A model generated the notes under the pieces. It saw nothing but the letters and a program-made list of their open reading frames with translations. It ran no database searches and was not told the origin of the DNA. A DNA stretch of 64,000 bases. Origin: an uncultured Pelagibacteraceae bacterium (lineage in GTDB: Bacteria; Pseudomonadota; Alphaproteobacteria; Pelagibacterales; Pelagibacteraceae). The translations under genes were made by a program, and so were the position numbers. Of this stretch, positions 1 to 10,144 are shown piece by piece. The number at the start of each line of letters is the position of its first letter. Positions within the stretch are counted from its first letter, which is position 1. The stretch lies in assembly GCA_902632545.1 (NCBI GenBank), contig CACPCX010000004.1, forward strand, positions 1 through 64,000, written 5' to 3'.

Positions 1-927
1 ACTATCAGAAAATTTATCAACTCTTACTGCAACTCCAATTGAAGTGTCATAATCTTCACTTGAATTAATGTGGCTCTCTATTTCATCTCTAATTCTTTTT
101 AACTGATCTACTGTGGTGTCATATTGAAGTGTAATAATCCAACTAATTAACCAGTTTGAAGTTTCACTTACATTTACAACTGCATTTTCTGCAAATTGAA
201 AATTTGGAATAATAGCTAGAGATTTGTCAAACTTTCTAATTGTTGTTGATCTAAATCCAATCTTTTCTACTACACCTTCAATAATACCCTCTACAGCTAT
301 CCAGTCTCCAATTTTAAATCTCTTTTCAACTAAAACTAAAATTCCTGATATTAAATTTTTAAATAAATCTTGTGCCCCTAACGCTACAGCGACTCCAAAC
401 AGTCCAAGACCTGCAATAATTGGTCCTATTTTAATTCCCCACAATTCTAAAACTGCAGCTAAACCTAAAATAAAAATTAAAATTTTTAATGACTTAATTA
501 TCCAACCAATAAGTTCTCTTGTTAGTAATTTATCTAAACCACTAAGTATATATGAGATAGGTTCTATGATTTGATGAATTATCCAAAAAATTAAAATAGT
601 AATCAGAGTTCTATTAATTGTATCTACCACTTCTCTTCCTTCTATTGAGAAAGTCATGTAGTAACTTGCAATAAAAAATCCTAATACAATTGGTAAAAAT
701 CTAGCTGGGCCTACAAGTGATTCAACAAAAGTATCATCTAGTTTATTTGTTGTTCTTTTTGAAATAATTTCTAATTTTTTAATAACTAATTTGCTTATTA
801 GACCTCTAAAGATTAGGAATAGTAGAAATATTCCAATACCAATTAATATTTGAAAAATATCAACACCAAGAATTCCTTTATTCCATACTGATAAAAATAT
901 CTCAGAAAAATTATTAATTAATTCCAT
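1..927 (-). CDS. MscS-family mechanosensitive ion channel, C-terminal end outside the window
   Basis: I translated the minus strand from an ATG at 927; the frame stays open for all 309 codons to position 1, so the C-terminus lies outside. The first half has several hydrophobic segments. The MscS pore and beta-domain signature follows, with the glycine/alanine-rich run GLGLFGVAVALGAQDLFKN and then ILVLVEKRFKIGDWI. MscS channels release solutes from the inner membrane during osmotic downshock. The ATG is 2 bases beyond the stop of hemD (minus strand), so it probably belongs to the hemC-hemD transcription unit. The family call is firm; the gating stimulus and exact subfamily are not visible here. 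Confidence 0.9.
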   Translation of the reverse strand, partial: MELINNFSEIFLSVWNKGILGVDIFQILIGIGIFLLFLIFRGLISKLVIKKLEIISKRTTNKLDDTFVESLVGPARFLPIVLGFFIASYYMTFSIEGREVVDTINRTLITILIFWIIHQIIEPISYILSGLDKLLTRELIGWIIKSLKILIFILGLAAVLELWGIKIGPIIAGLGLFGVAVALGAQDLFKNLISGILVLVEKRFKIGDWIAVEGIIEGVVEKIGFRSTTIRKFDKSLAIIPNFQFAENAVVNVSETSNWLISWIITLQYDTTVDQLKRIRDEIESHINSSEDYDTSIGVAVRVDKFSDS

Positions 928-929
928 TT

Positions 930-1628
930 TTAAATTTTATATAACAAAAACTCTTCTTCTCCAGGATTAAAAAGAAAAATCTTTTTCCATTTGATTTCGT
1001 TCAATATTGACGAGGTTTTTTCGCCTATACACATCAAATTTGTATTCATCCATAGATTTTCGGTTTGGTAAATCTTTATGAAATTTAATAAACTTGACGC
1101 ACTATTTTGAGAGTAAACATAGACCATATCAGGCACATTTAATTTTAATTCATTAACAAATTTCTCATCAAATTTTTGATTATGATCTACTCTGTAATTA
1201 ATAATTCTTTTTACCTTAAAGCCTTCGCTTAATAACTGTTGATCTAAATCAAATGATATTGTTTCACCACTAACGTAAAGTAATTCTTTATTTTTGGATA
1301 CATAACTTTGTATAATTAACTCCTTTAAGTTTGTAACATTTCCTTCAGCCGCAATTGTATTTTGAAAACCAACACTTCTTGCTTTGTTTTCTGTAGCATT
1401 TCCAACACAAAAACATTTAATATTTTTATCTAATTTTACCATATTTAAAAATTTTACTGCATTTGCACTAGTAAAAACAATTCCACCATATTCAGAAAAG
1501 TTAATTTCCTCATAATTAACCTTTTCAATTCTTATTAATGGCAGATGAGAAACTTGATGTCCTAATGATTGAAATTTTAATATCATTTCAGAACAATCCT
1601 CCAGTGGTCTAGTTAACAAAATATGCAT
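930..1628 (-). CDS. hemD: Uroporphyrinogen-III synthase HemD
   Basis: A protein of 232 residues, close to the usual 240-260. It closes the linear hydroxymethylbilane to uroporphyrinogen III with inversion of ring D, in the cytoplasm. It starts with the typical ILLTRPLEDC segment and carries the HemD-like GGIVFTSANAVKFL around residues 48-61 and VYVYSQNSASSLLNF near residue 170. HemD sequences diverge strongly, so placement right after hemC (one base between the genes) is the strongest support. hemC-hemD-mscS read as one minus-strand operon. Heme genes hemE, hemH and hemG are about 31 kb away in the same window. Confidence 0.9.
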   Translation of the reverse strand: MHILLTRPLEDCSEMILKFQSLGHQVSHLPLIRIEKVNYEEINFSEYGGIVFTSANAVKFLNMVKLDKNIKCFCVGNATENKARSVGFQNTIAAEGNVTNLKELIIQSYVSKNKELLYVSGETISFDLDQQLLSEGFKVKRIINYRVDHNQKFDEKFVNELKLNVPDMVYVYSQNSASSLLNFIKIYQTENLWMNTNLMCIGEKTSSILNEIKWKKIFLFNPGEEEFLLYKI

Positions 1629-1629
1629 A

Positions 1630-2547
1630 TTATCTTTTATATGAATTTTTTGATTTTGTTTTTAAAAGTATTCCAGTCTCTTTACCAATTTCTTTAAACT
1701 CATTCAAATTACCTACTTTTTTTTCATAAAACCTTTGTTTACCATCTAAAGAAAAAAGTTCAGCCTCCACTGTAATCTTATCTCCATCAACCACTGAATG
1801 AGCGCCAATTGCTGTTTCACAATCTCCATCTAAAACTTTTAAAATATTTCTCTCAAGGTGAGCTCTTTTATATGTTTCCTCATGATTAATTTTGTTTAAA
1901 ATAGAAATTGTCTCATCATCATTCTCCCTGCACTGAAGAGCAATTACACCTTGTCCTGCACTAGGAATTATTTCTTCAGCTGAAAAAATTTCTGAGATTT
2001 CATTTTCAAATTTTAAAAATTTGATACCAGCATAAGACAAAATAATTGCATCATACATCCCTTCATTCAATTTTCTAATTCTAGTATCTACATTTCCTCT
2101 AATTAGTTTACAGTTCAAATCTTGTCTAATTTTTTTTATTTGAAATTCTCTTCTGTATGATGAGGTACCAACAATTGACTTTTGATCTAAGTCTTTAAGT
2201 TTTTTTTTGTTCTTTGTAATTAAAATTTCTCTAGGGTCATTTCTTTTAAGAAAAGAATCTGTCCTTAATCCTTCTGTCTCATTAGTAGGCATATCTTTCA
2301 GTGCATGGACTGCAATGTCAATATTTTTTAACTGAAGTTCTTTTTCAATATTACTAGAAAACAAACCTTTTCCACCAAGCTCAGATAATCTTGTATCCTG
2401 TACTTCATCACCTTTAGTTGTAATTGATTTAATTAAAATATCTTGATTACCAAGGTTGGTATTTTCAATAATCCTATCTTTAGCTTGTTGAGCATAAAGT
2501 AAGGCAAGCTTGCTACCCCTAGATCCAATTATTATTTTTTTTTTCAT
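1630..2547 (-). CDS. hemC: Porphobilinogen deaminase (hydroxymethylbilane synthase)
   Basis: 305 residues, normal for HemC. It joins four porphobilinogens into hydroxymethylbilane using a covalently bound dipyrromethane cofactor. The sequence shows the N-terminal GSRGSKLALLYAQ motif, the HALKDMP motif near residue 82, the arginine-rich cofactor-binding stretch around GTSSYRRE, and the cofactor cysteine Cys243 in LDGDCETAIGAHS. The first gene of the hemC-hemD-mscS unit, it is divergent from tsaD across 54 bases that must hold both promoters. No frameshift or missing catalytic residue is seen. Confidence 0.97.
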   Translation of the reverse strand: MKKKIIIGSRGSKLALLYAQQAKDRIIENTNLGNQDILIKSITTKGDEVQDTRLSELGGKGLFSSNIEKELQLKNIDIAVHALKDMPTNETEGLRTDSFLKRNDPREILITKNKKKLKDLDQKSIVGTSSYRREFQIKKIRQDLNCKLIRGNVDTRIRKLNEGMYDAIILSYAGIKFLKFENEISEIFSAEEIIPSAGQGVIALQCRENDDETISILNKINHEETYKRAHLERNILKVLDGDCETAIGAHSVVDGDKITVEAELFSLDGKQRFYEKKVGNLNEFKEIGKETGILLKTKSKNSYKR

Positions 2548-2601
2548 AAAAAATTATTTCTTACTTGTATAAAGATTGTACAATTATTAAAAACTATTTG
2601 A

Positions 2602-3675
2602 ATGAGCAAAAAACCCTTAATTCTTGGAATAGAGTCTAGTTGTGATGAAACAGCAGCTTCTTTAATAACTGAAAATGAAGAAGGATTCCCAGTAGTTTTA
2701 TCCAACATAGTTTCTAGCCAAGTGGAGGTTCATAGGGAGTTTGGTGGTGTAGTTCCTGAACTAGCAGCACGTTCACACATTCAAAAAATTGATTGGATTG
2801 TCAAAAAAGCTATTGATGAAAGTGGAAGAAAAATTGAGGAAATAGATGCGGTTGCTTCTACCGCTGGTCCTGGATTAATTGTTTGTTTATCAGTTGGGTT
2901 AAGTTTTGGTAAAGCTTTCGCAACAGCAATGAATAAACCTTTTATTGCTGTTAATCATTTAGAGGGACATGCTTTAAGTCCAAAACTAAATACAAATTTA
3001 AATTATCCATATTTACTTCTTTTAATTTCAGGCGGGCACTCACAATATTTAAGTGTTCAGAACCTTGGTAAATATAAAAGATTAGGAACAACTATTGATG
3101 ATGCATTAGGTGAGGCGTTTGACAAAACGGCAAAGCTTTTAGGAATAGAATTTCCAGGAGGACCTCAAATAGAAATTTTAGCTAAAAAAGGTGATCCAGA
3201 AAAATACAATTTACCAAAACCAATTTTTAGCAAAGGAGGATGCAATCTTTCTTTTGCAGGTCTAAAAACTGCCGTGTTGAAGATAAGCAAAACAATTAAA
3301 TCAGAACAAGATAAATATGATCTTGCAGCATCTTTTCAAAAAACAATTGAGGAAATTTTATATAAAAAAACAAAGATTGCTTTTACTGAATTTGAAAAAA
3401 TAAATGAATTAAATGAAAAAATTTTCGTTGTTGCTGGAGGAGTTGCAGCAAATAAAAAAATTAGGTCTATGTTAATTAATCTATGTGAAGAAAATAATTA
3501 TAAAAGTATTTTTCCACCTATAGAGTTTTGCGGAGATAATGCAGCAATGATTGCAATGGTAGGTTTGGAAAAATTTAAAATAAATCAATTTGATGATTTA
3601 GATTATCCAGCAAAACCTAGATGGCCTTTAGATGAAGATGCAGCTTTTCTCAAAGGTGCCGGAGTTCAATTGTAA
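2602..3675 (+). CDS. tsaD: tRNA N6-threonylcarbamoyladenosine transferase TsaD
   Basis: 357 residues, an ASKHA-fold protein that transfers the threonylcarbamoyl group to A37 of ANN-reading tRNAs, working with TsaB, TsaE and TsaC. Visible motifs are LGIESSCDETAAS at the N-terminus, the metal-binding HLEGH (His119, His123), LISGGHSQY, GEAFDKTAKLLG and the late FCGDNAAMIA motif carrying the metal-binding Asp. The start is an ATG just after a divergent intergenic region. The last base of its stop codon is the first base of the EVE-domain start codon at 3675, so the two are translationally coupled. Confidence 0.97.
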   Translation: MSKKPLILGIESSCDETAASLITENEEGFPVVLSNIVSSQVEVHREFGGVVPELAARSHIQKIDWIVKKAIDESGRKIEEIDAVASTAGPGLIVCLSVGLSFGKAFATAMNKPFIAVNHLEGHALSPKLNTNLNYPYLLLLISGGHSQYLSVQNLGKYKRLGTTIDDALGEAFDKTAKLLGIEFPGGPQIEILAKKGDPEKYNLPKPIFSKGGCNLSFAGLKTAVLKISKTIKSEQDKYDLAASFQKTIEEILYKKTKIAFTEFEKINELNEKIFVVAGGVAANKKIRSMLINLCEENNYKSIFPPIEFCGDNAAMIAMVGLEKFKINQFDDLDYPAKPRWPLDEDAAFLKGAGVQL

Positions 3676-4088
3676 TGAAATATTGGTTGATGAAATCTGA
3701 ACCAGATGTTTGGTCAATTGACCAACAAAAAAAAGCTGGAATTAAAGGTGAACCTTGGGATGGTGTCAGAAATTATCAAGCTGCAAAAAATTTAAAAAGT
3801 ATGAGTAAAGGAGATCTATGTTTTTTTTATCATTCAAACATAGGAAAAGAGATAGTTGGAATAGTAAAAGTTATTAAAGAATCGTATATAGATAAAACAG
3901 ACAAAACAGGGAGATTTGTTGCCGTTACTGTTCAATTTAAGTCTAAATTTTCAAAGCCTATAACGCTCGAAAGTATTAAAAAAAATAAGGATTTAAGCCA
4001 TTTAGCCCTGATAAAGCAAAGTAGGCTTTCTGTAATGCCTGTTGATTATAAAAGCTGGAAAATTATAAATAACATGAGTAAAGTTTAA
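3675..4088 (+). CDS. EVE-domain protein
   Basis: 137 residues comprising a single EVE domain, a PUA-like fold that in other bacteria binds modified bases in RNA or DNA. Typical features are the N-terminal YWLMKSEPDVWSID, GEPWDGVRNYQAAKNL, GDLCFFYHSN and a late LALIKQSRLSVMPV. It overlaps tsaD by one base and lies 15 bases before acs. Many Alphaproteobacteria carry an EVE gene beside tsaD (gcp), so the context is conserved. Its physiological ligand is unknown; a role in tRNA quality or modification is only suggested by the coupling to tsaD. Confidence 0.93.
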   Translation: MKYWLMKSEPDVWSIDQQKKAGIKGEPWDGVRNYQAAKNLKSMSKGDLCFFYHSNIGKEIVGIVKVIKESYIDKTDKTGRFVAVTVQFKSKFSKPITLESIKKNKDLSHLALIKQSRLSVMPVDYKSWKIINNMSKV

Positions 4089-4103
4089 AAAAAAAATTAT
4101 CCT

Positions 4104-6196
<2,093 letters not shown>

Positions 6197-6200
<4 letters not shown>

Positions 6201-6820
6201 AACTGGATTAAATCTTTAAACTCTTGTTTAACAACATCCCATTTTAAAATCATCGAATTTAAAACGATCTTTCGATCTAAAGTTTTTAATTCATCTGCAA
6301 TTGGAGCCCATTTATATAAAGAAAGAGCACTAGGATTAAAAGGTAAGTCTTGATAATACCCATCCCAATTTATATTCTCTAATCGTTCGTCAAAACTTTT
6401 TCTAGCTTCGTCAATAATATCTAATGGCATCTTATTAGAAATTTCATCATCTAAAATTTTATTAAAAATTTCATTTGCTTTATGGATATCATTATAATTG
6501 AAATTAACTTTCAAATATGAAAAAGTAAAAAAAGTTAAATCTTGTAATGCGACTGAATAAATATTCCATTTAGCAAGATTTACTGATGACATAAATTCAT
6601 CATTATCAAAATGAAGAACGTATCTTGTTCCCATTCTGGTTTTTAGATAATTATATAAAGTAACTTGAGTGGCCCAGGCAGATTTTGTTTGAATAAATTG
6701 CTCTAATTCATCTAAATTTTTAATTTTTTTTTTAGGAATAAACGCCTTAAACATAGCGAATAAATATGTTTTGAAATCCTCAAGTTTTATGTCTCTCCAA
6801 GTTAATTTGTACTTTCCCAT
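6197..6820 (-). CDS. Conserved-looking hypothetical protein, 207 residues
   Basis: I do not recognise the family. The protein is soluble-looking, rich in aromatic and charged residues, with no signal peptide, no transmembrane helix and no metal-binding Cys/His cluster. It is probably mostly helical; the middle has alternating phenylalanine/tyrosine-rich stretches ([20 protein letters not shown]). It is convergent with acs: the two stop codons overlap at 6197-6200. On its 5' side is a 135-base gap shared with the divergent symporter operon, so it may share regulation with it. Codon use is like the neighbours. The position between acs and a symporter hints at, but does not prove, a link to organic-acid use. 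Confidence 0.75.
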
Positions 6821-6908
6821 GTTAATTTATAAGTGCGCCAATTATATCTTAAAAAAGTAAGTAAATAAGTACCTAATATGGTGAATTTTAGGTCTTTTCA
6901 AAACCCTC

Positions 6909-6935
6909 ATAATGGTTATGGTTTCAACCAGTTAT
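6909..6935 (+). promoter_or_regulatory. Small hairpin in the symporter 5' leader
   Basis: Five perfect pairs (6913-6917 with 6926-6930) are extended by four more (6909-6912 with 6932-6935) across one bulged G, with an 8-base loop. It lies 20 bases before the start codon at 6956 and ahead of a purine-rich ribosome binding site (agagagg, 6945-6951). It may be a weak regulatory leader or chance in AT-rich DNA; there is no run of T to make it a terminator. Confidence 0.3.
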
Positions 6936-6955
6936 AACTAAAAAGAGAGGTATAA

Positions 6956-7216
6956 ATGTCAAATCAACAAAAACACTGGGAAAAAACCAGGGGATTGTTA
7001 TTTATAACACTGGCAATCTGGTTTGTTTTCTCAATTGGCATCTTTCTCTTTGGAGCTGAAATGAACGAGGTCACAGGACCTTTCGGTTATCCGTGGACAT
7101 ACTGGTTTACATGTCAAGGATCTCTTGGTGCTTTCGTAATCCTAATTTTCTGGTTTGCGAATAGACAAGAAAAAATCGATGAAGAGTTCGGCTTTAGCGA
7201 AAGAGAGGACGAATAA
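6956..7216 (+). CDS. DUF4212 small subunit of a sodium:solute symporter
   Basis: 86 residues with two membrane segments (about 12-30 and 44-64) and the conserved WEKTRGLLFITLAIWF and FGYPWTYWFTCQGS stretches of the DUF4212 family. Members are always paired with a VC_2705-type sodium:solute symporter and are thought to be its accessory subunit. The stop TAA overlaps the next ATG by one base, so the two are translated together. The role is comparable to the YjcH-ActP pair next to acs in enterobacteria, although the families differ. A clear ribosome binding site precedes the start. Confidence 0.93.
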   Translation: MSNQQKHWEKTRGLLFITLAIWFVFSIGIFLFGAEMNEVTGPFGYPWTYWFTCQGSLGAFVILIFWFANRQEKIDEEFGFSEREDE

Positions 7217-9027
7217 TGAAAGGTAATTTCATAGATAATTTGCCAAAAGTTTATGGAATCTATACTGGAGGATTTATAGGTTTCATAATCATTATGGCAA
7301 TTGCTGAACAGATGGGTATGACAGCTAAAGCGATTGGTATTGCTTTCGTTGCATTTACTGTATTCATCTATGCATTAATCGGTTGGCTATCAAGAACAGC
7401 CCAGGCAGATGCATATTACGTAGCTGGTAGACAAGTACCAACAGTCTTCAACGGAATGGCGACTGCAGCAGACTGGATGTCTGGTGCTTCATTCGTTGCA
7501 ATGGCGGGTGGTATTTACTTTAAAGGTTACGGCTATATGGCTCTACTTGTAGGTTGGACTGGTGGTTACGTGCTTGTTGCATCTTTATTAGCACCATACT
7601 TAAGAAAATTTGGCTGTTATACAGTTCCAGATTTTATAGGTACTAGATACGGTGGTAATTTAGCTAGATTTAGCGCAGTGGTAGTTTTAACTGTTGCTTC
7701 ATTTACTTATGTGACTGCACAAATTAACGCTACAGGTACTATTGCATCTGTTGCACTTGATATCCCATTCCAATACGCAGTTTATGTTGGACTAATAAGT
7801 ATTTTATTATGTTCAATGTTAGGTGGTATGAGAGGGGTAACTTGGACACAGGTTGCGCAATATATTGTACTAATTATAGCTTACCTACTTCCAGTATTCT
7901 GGATCAGTAACAAAATGGGTGCGGGTTTCTTCCCTCACTTTATGTTAGCTGATGAGGTAGCTAGAATTGGTGAATTAGAGCAACAGTTTGGGTTTGTTAA
8001 AAACGCAGCTGCTGATCTAAAATCAGTACCTAAAGGCTTAGCAGGAATAACTAAAGCTCACTCTGCAGTGAACGCTACACCTTGGGCATTTATTTCATTA
8101 GCACTAGCGATGATGATGGGAACAGCTTCATTACCGCACGTTATGATGAGATACTTTACTACTCCAAGTGTAAAAGCAGCTAGAAAATCAGTAGGTTGGT
8201 CATTATTCTTTATCTTCCTACTTTATTCTTCTGCTCCAATGTTAGCTACATTATCTAAGTTATCATTGATCGACCCGAATTTACCAACTGGTATTATCGG
8301 TAAGACATTTGCAGAAGTGGAAGCGATAGATTGGTACCAAAACTGGAACCAAGCAAACCTAATGTTTATCAGCGACTTTAACGGAAATGGAACTCTTGAA
8401 TTAAATGAGTTCTTCATGGGTGGTAAAGCCGTTGTATTAGCAACACCAGAGATAGCTGGATTACCTTATGTAATTTCAGGTCTAGTTGCTGCAGGAGGTA
8501 TGGCAGCTGCCATGTCTACTGCCGATGGTTTGATCCTAGCGATTGCAAACGCTATATCACATGATGTTTACTATAAGATCATTGATCCAAAAGCGGAAAC
8601 TGCAAAAAGACTACTTGTTGCAAGGGTATTACTTGTAGTAATTGGTTTTGCTGGAGCAACTATTGCAGCAATGGAGATTCAAGGAATCTTAGGTTCGGTC
8701 ATCTGGGCTTTTGATTTTGCGATGTCTGGATTGTTCTTCCCACTTGTACTTGGTGTATGGTGGAAGAGAGCTAATAGACAGGGTGCGATTGCTGGTATGC
8801 TAGGTGGTCTAGCCGCCGGTGCGTGGTACTTAGTTTGGGTACGAACAGGCGGAAGTGGATTCCTGGGTATTACTCAGTTAACATTTGGTATCTTCGGATC
8901 AGCTGTTAGTTTAGTTTTAATGGTAGTAGTTAGTTTAATGACTGCAGAACCAGATAAAGCTACTCAAAAAATGGTTGATGATGTACGTGTACCAAGTGGT
9001 AAATCAATTCTTGGTAGATCACACTAA
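7216..9027 (+). CDS. Sodium:solute symporter (VC_2705 / ActP-like) with an EF-hand-like loop
   Basis: 603 residues with about 13 predicted membrane helices of the SSS fold. Family motifs include ADAYYVAGRQVPTVFNGMA near residue 65, the TM2 region ADWMSGASF, and MMMGTASLPHVMMRYFT around residue 295. It likely imports acetate or another small carboxylate with Na+; this rests on the family and on acs nearby. Between two helices, residues 387-398 match the 12-residue EF-hand calcium loop (Asp1, Asn3, Asn5, Gly6, Leu8, Glu12). Codon use is richer in G and C than in neighbouring genes, as expected of a highly expressed transporter. The gene ends at a strong terminator. Confidence 0.93.
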   Translation: MKGNFIDNLPKVYGIYTGGFIGFIIIMAIAEQMGMTAKAIGIAFVAFTVFIYALIGWLSRTAQADAYYVAGRQVPTVFNGMATAADWMSGASFVAMAGGIYFKGYGYMALLVGWTGGYVLVASLLAPYLRKFGCYTVPDFIGTRYGGNLARFSAVVVLTVASFTYVTAQINATGTIASVALDIPFQYAVYVGLISILLCSMLGGMRGVTWTQVAQYIVLIIAYLLPVFWISNKMGAGFFPHFMLADEVARIGELEQQFGFVKNAAADLKSVPKGLAGITKAHSAVNATPWAFISLALAMMMGTASLPHVMMRYFTTPSVKAARKSVGWSLFFIFLLYSSAPMLATLSKLSLIDPNLPTGIIGKTFAEVEAIDWYQNWNQANLMFISDFNGNGTLELNEFFMGGKAVVLATPEIAGLPYVISGLVAAGGMAAAMSTADGLILAIANAISHDVYYKIIDPKAETAKRLLVARVLLVVIGFAGATIAAMEIQGILGSVIWAFDFAMSGLFFPLVLGVWWKRANRQGAIAGMLGGLAAGAWYLVWVRTGGSGFLGITQLTFGIFGSAVSLVLMVVVSLMTAEPDKATQKMVDDVRVPSGKSILGRSH

Positions 9028-9037
9028 ATAATCTTTT

Positions 9038-9066
9038 AAAGGGGCGATTAATTTCGCCCCTTTTAT
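9038..9066 (+). terminator. Rho-independent terminator after the symporter operon
   Basis: A ten-pair stem, 9038-9047 (aaaggggcga) with 9054-9063 (tcgccccttt), around a six-base loop and followed by a T-rich tail. It lies 11 bases after the symporter stop codon. One of only two strong intrinsic terminators I see in the window, the other being after the porin; both follow probably highly expressed transport genes. Confidence 0.92.
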
Positions 9067-9095
9067 TTCAACACATTTTCCAATATAAATTTTAA

Positions 9096-9446
9096 ATGTC
9101 AGCAAATTTCCATCCTTTAATATATTTTATTGATTATTTGCTTGGGATTATAATGTGGACTCTTATTGGAAGAGTAGCGATGAATATTTTTCAAAGAGAA
9201 GACTCACAGTTTTTTTTCATGAGAGTATTTGTAAAATATACCAATCCTTTGATTAAATTATTTAAACCAATCACACCTTCATTTATTATAGGACCATTAG
9301 TACCTTTATACGTTGCTTGGTTCTTTTACATGATCAGATTTTATCTAATGCCTTGGATCTTAGGGTATTCGGTGATGGGAATGTTGTCATTTCCTTTGGA
9401 GAGTGAAATTTCTAGACAAATTTATCAATTTTTTAATTCATTTTAA
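9096..9446 (+). CDS. Small membrane protein, YggT-like
   Basis: 116 residues with two to three membrane segments (about 8-28 and 66-100) and a central basic stretch, VFVKYTNPLIKLFKPITP, which resembles the YggT motif (aromatic-x-x-T-[ED/N]P-x-x-P-[IL]-[KR]). YggT proteins are inner-membrane proteins of poorly known function. It stands alone between the symporter terminator and rpe, 34 bases from rpe, and may be the first gene of the rpe-purH unit. Assignment rests on one motif and topology, so it is moderate. Confidence 0.6.
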   Translation: MSANFHPLIYFIDYLLGIIMWTLIGRVAMNIFQREDSQFFFMRVFVKYTNPLIKLFKPITPSFIIGPLVPLYVAWFFYMIRFYLMPWILGYSVMGMLSFPLESEISRQIYQFFNSF

Positions 9447-9480
9447 TTTTTAAAATTGATACTAGTTAATCTAACAATCA

Positions 9481-10140
9481 ATGAAAAATATACAAATTTC
9501 ACCATCAATTCTTTCAGCTGACTTTAGTCAATTAGGTTCAGAAATTAAAAGACTTGAAGAAGGTGGGGCTGACATGATTCATGTGGATGTGATGGACGGT
9601 CATTTTGTTCCTAATTTAACAATAGGTCCACCCGTAATTAAAGCTCTTCGAAAACATTGTTCATTAAAATTTGATGTTCATTTAATGATATCACCAGTCC
9701 ATAAATACATAGAAGCTTACGCTGATGCTGGAGCAGACATAATTACTATTCACCCTGAGGCAACGGATAATTTAGAAAACTCAATAAAAAAAATAAAAGA
9801 AAAAGATAAGAAAGTTGGAGTTTCTCTTAATCCTGAATCAAAAATTGATTTAATATTAAATTTATTAGATCAAATTGACTTGGTTTTAATTATGAGTGTA
9901 AATCCTGGATTTGGAGGTCAAAAATTTATGCCAGAAGTTTTAGATAAAATTAAAGAACTTAAAAAAATAAGAGAGCAAAAAAAAATGGCTTTTGATATAG
10001 AAATTGATGGTGGAATCAACTTTAATAATTGCAAAAGTGCAATTGAGGCTGGTGCAAACATTCTTGTTTCCGGTACTACAGTATTTAAAAGTAACGATGG
10101 AGATATAAAAAAAAATATTAATTTATTAAAATTAAAATAA
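9481..10140 (+). CDS. rpe: Ribulose-phosphate 3-epimerase
   Basis: 219 residues, a TIM barrel that interconverts ribulose-5-phosphate and xylulose-5-phosphate in the pentose phosphate pathway. It begins with ISPSILSADFSQLG; the metal and catalytic residues are in IHVDVMDGHFVPN (His34, Asp36), KFDVHLMI (His67) and EIDGGIN (second catalytic Asp), and phosphate binding is in NPGFGGQKF and ILVSGTTVF. It lies four bases before a heparinase-like gene and shares the rpe-heparinase-purH order seen in other Alphaproteobacteria. Confidence 0.97.
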   Translation: MKNIQISPSILSADFSQLGSEIKRLEEGGADMIHVDVMDGHFVPNLTIGPPVIKALRKHCSLKFDVHLMISPVHKYIEAYADAGADIITIHPEATDNLENSIKKIKEKDKKVGVSLNPESKIDLILNLLDQIDLVLIMSVNPGFGGQKFMPEVLDKIKELKKIREQKKMAFDIEIDGGINFNNCKSAIEAGANILVSGTTVFKSNDGDIKKNINLLKLK

Positions 10141-10144
10141 GTTA

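Noticed and set aside
224..574. Plus-strand open frame of 116 codons
   Set aside because: It is the antisense of the MscS-family gene, whose minus-strand translation has a clear family signature.
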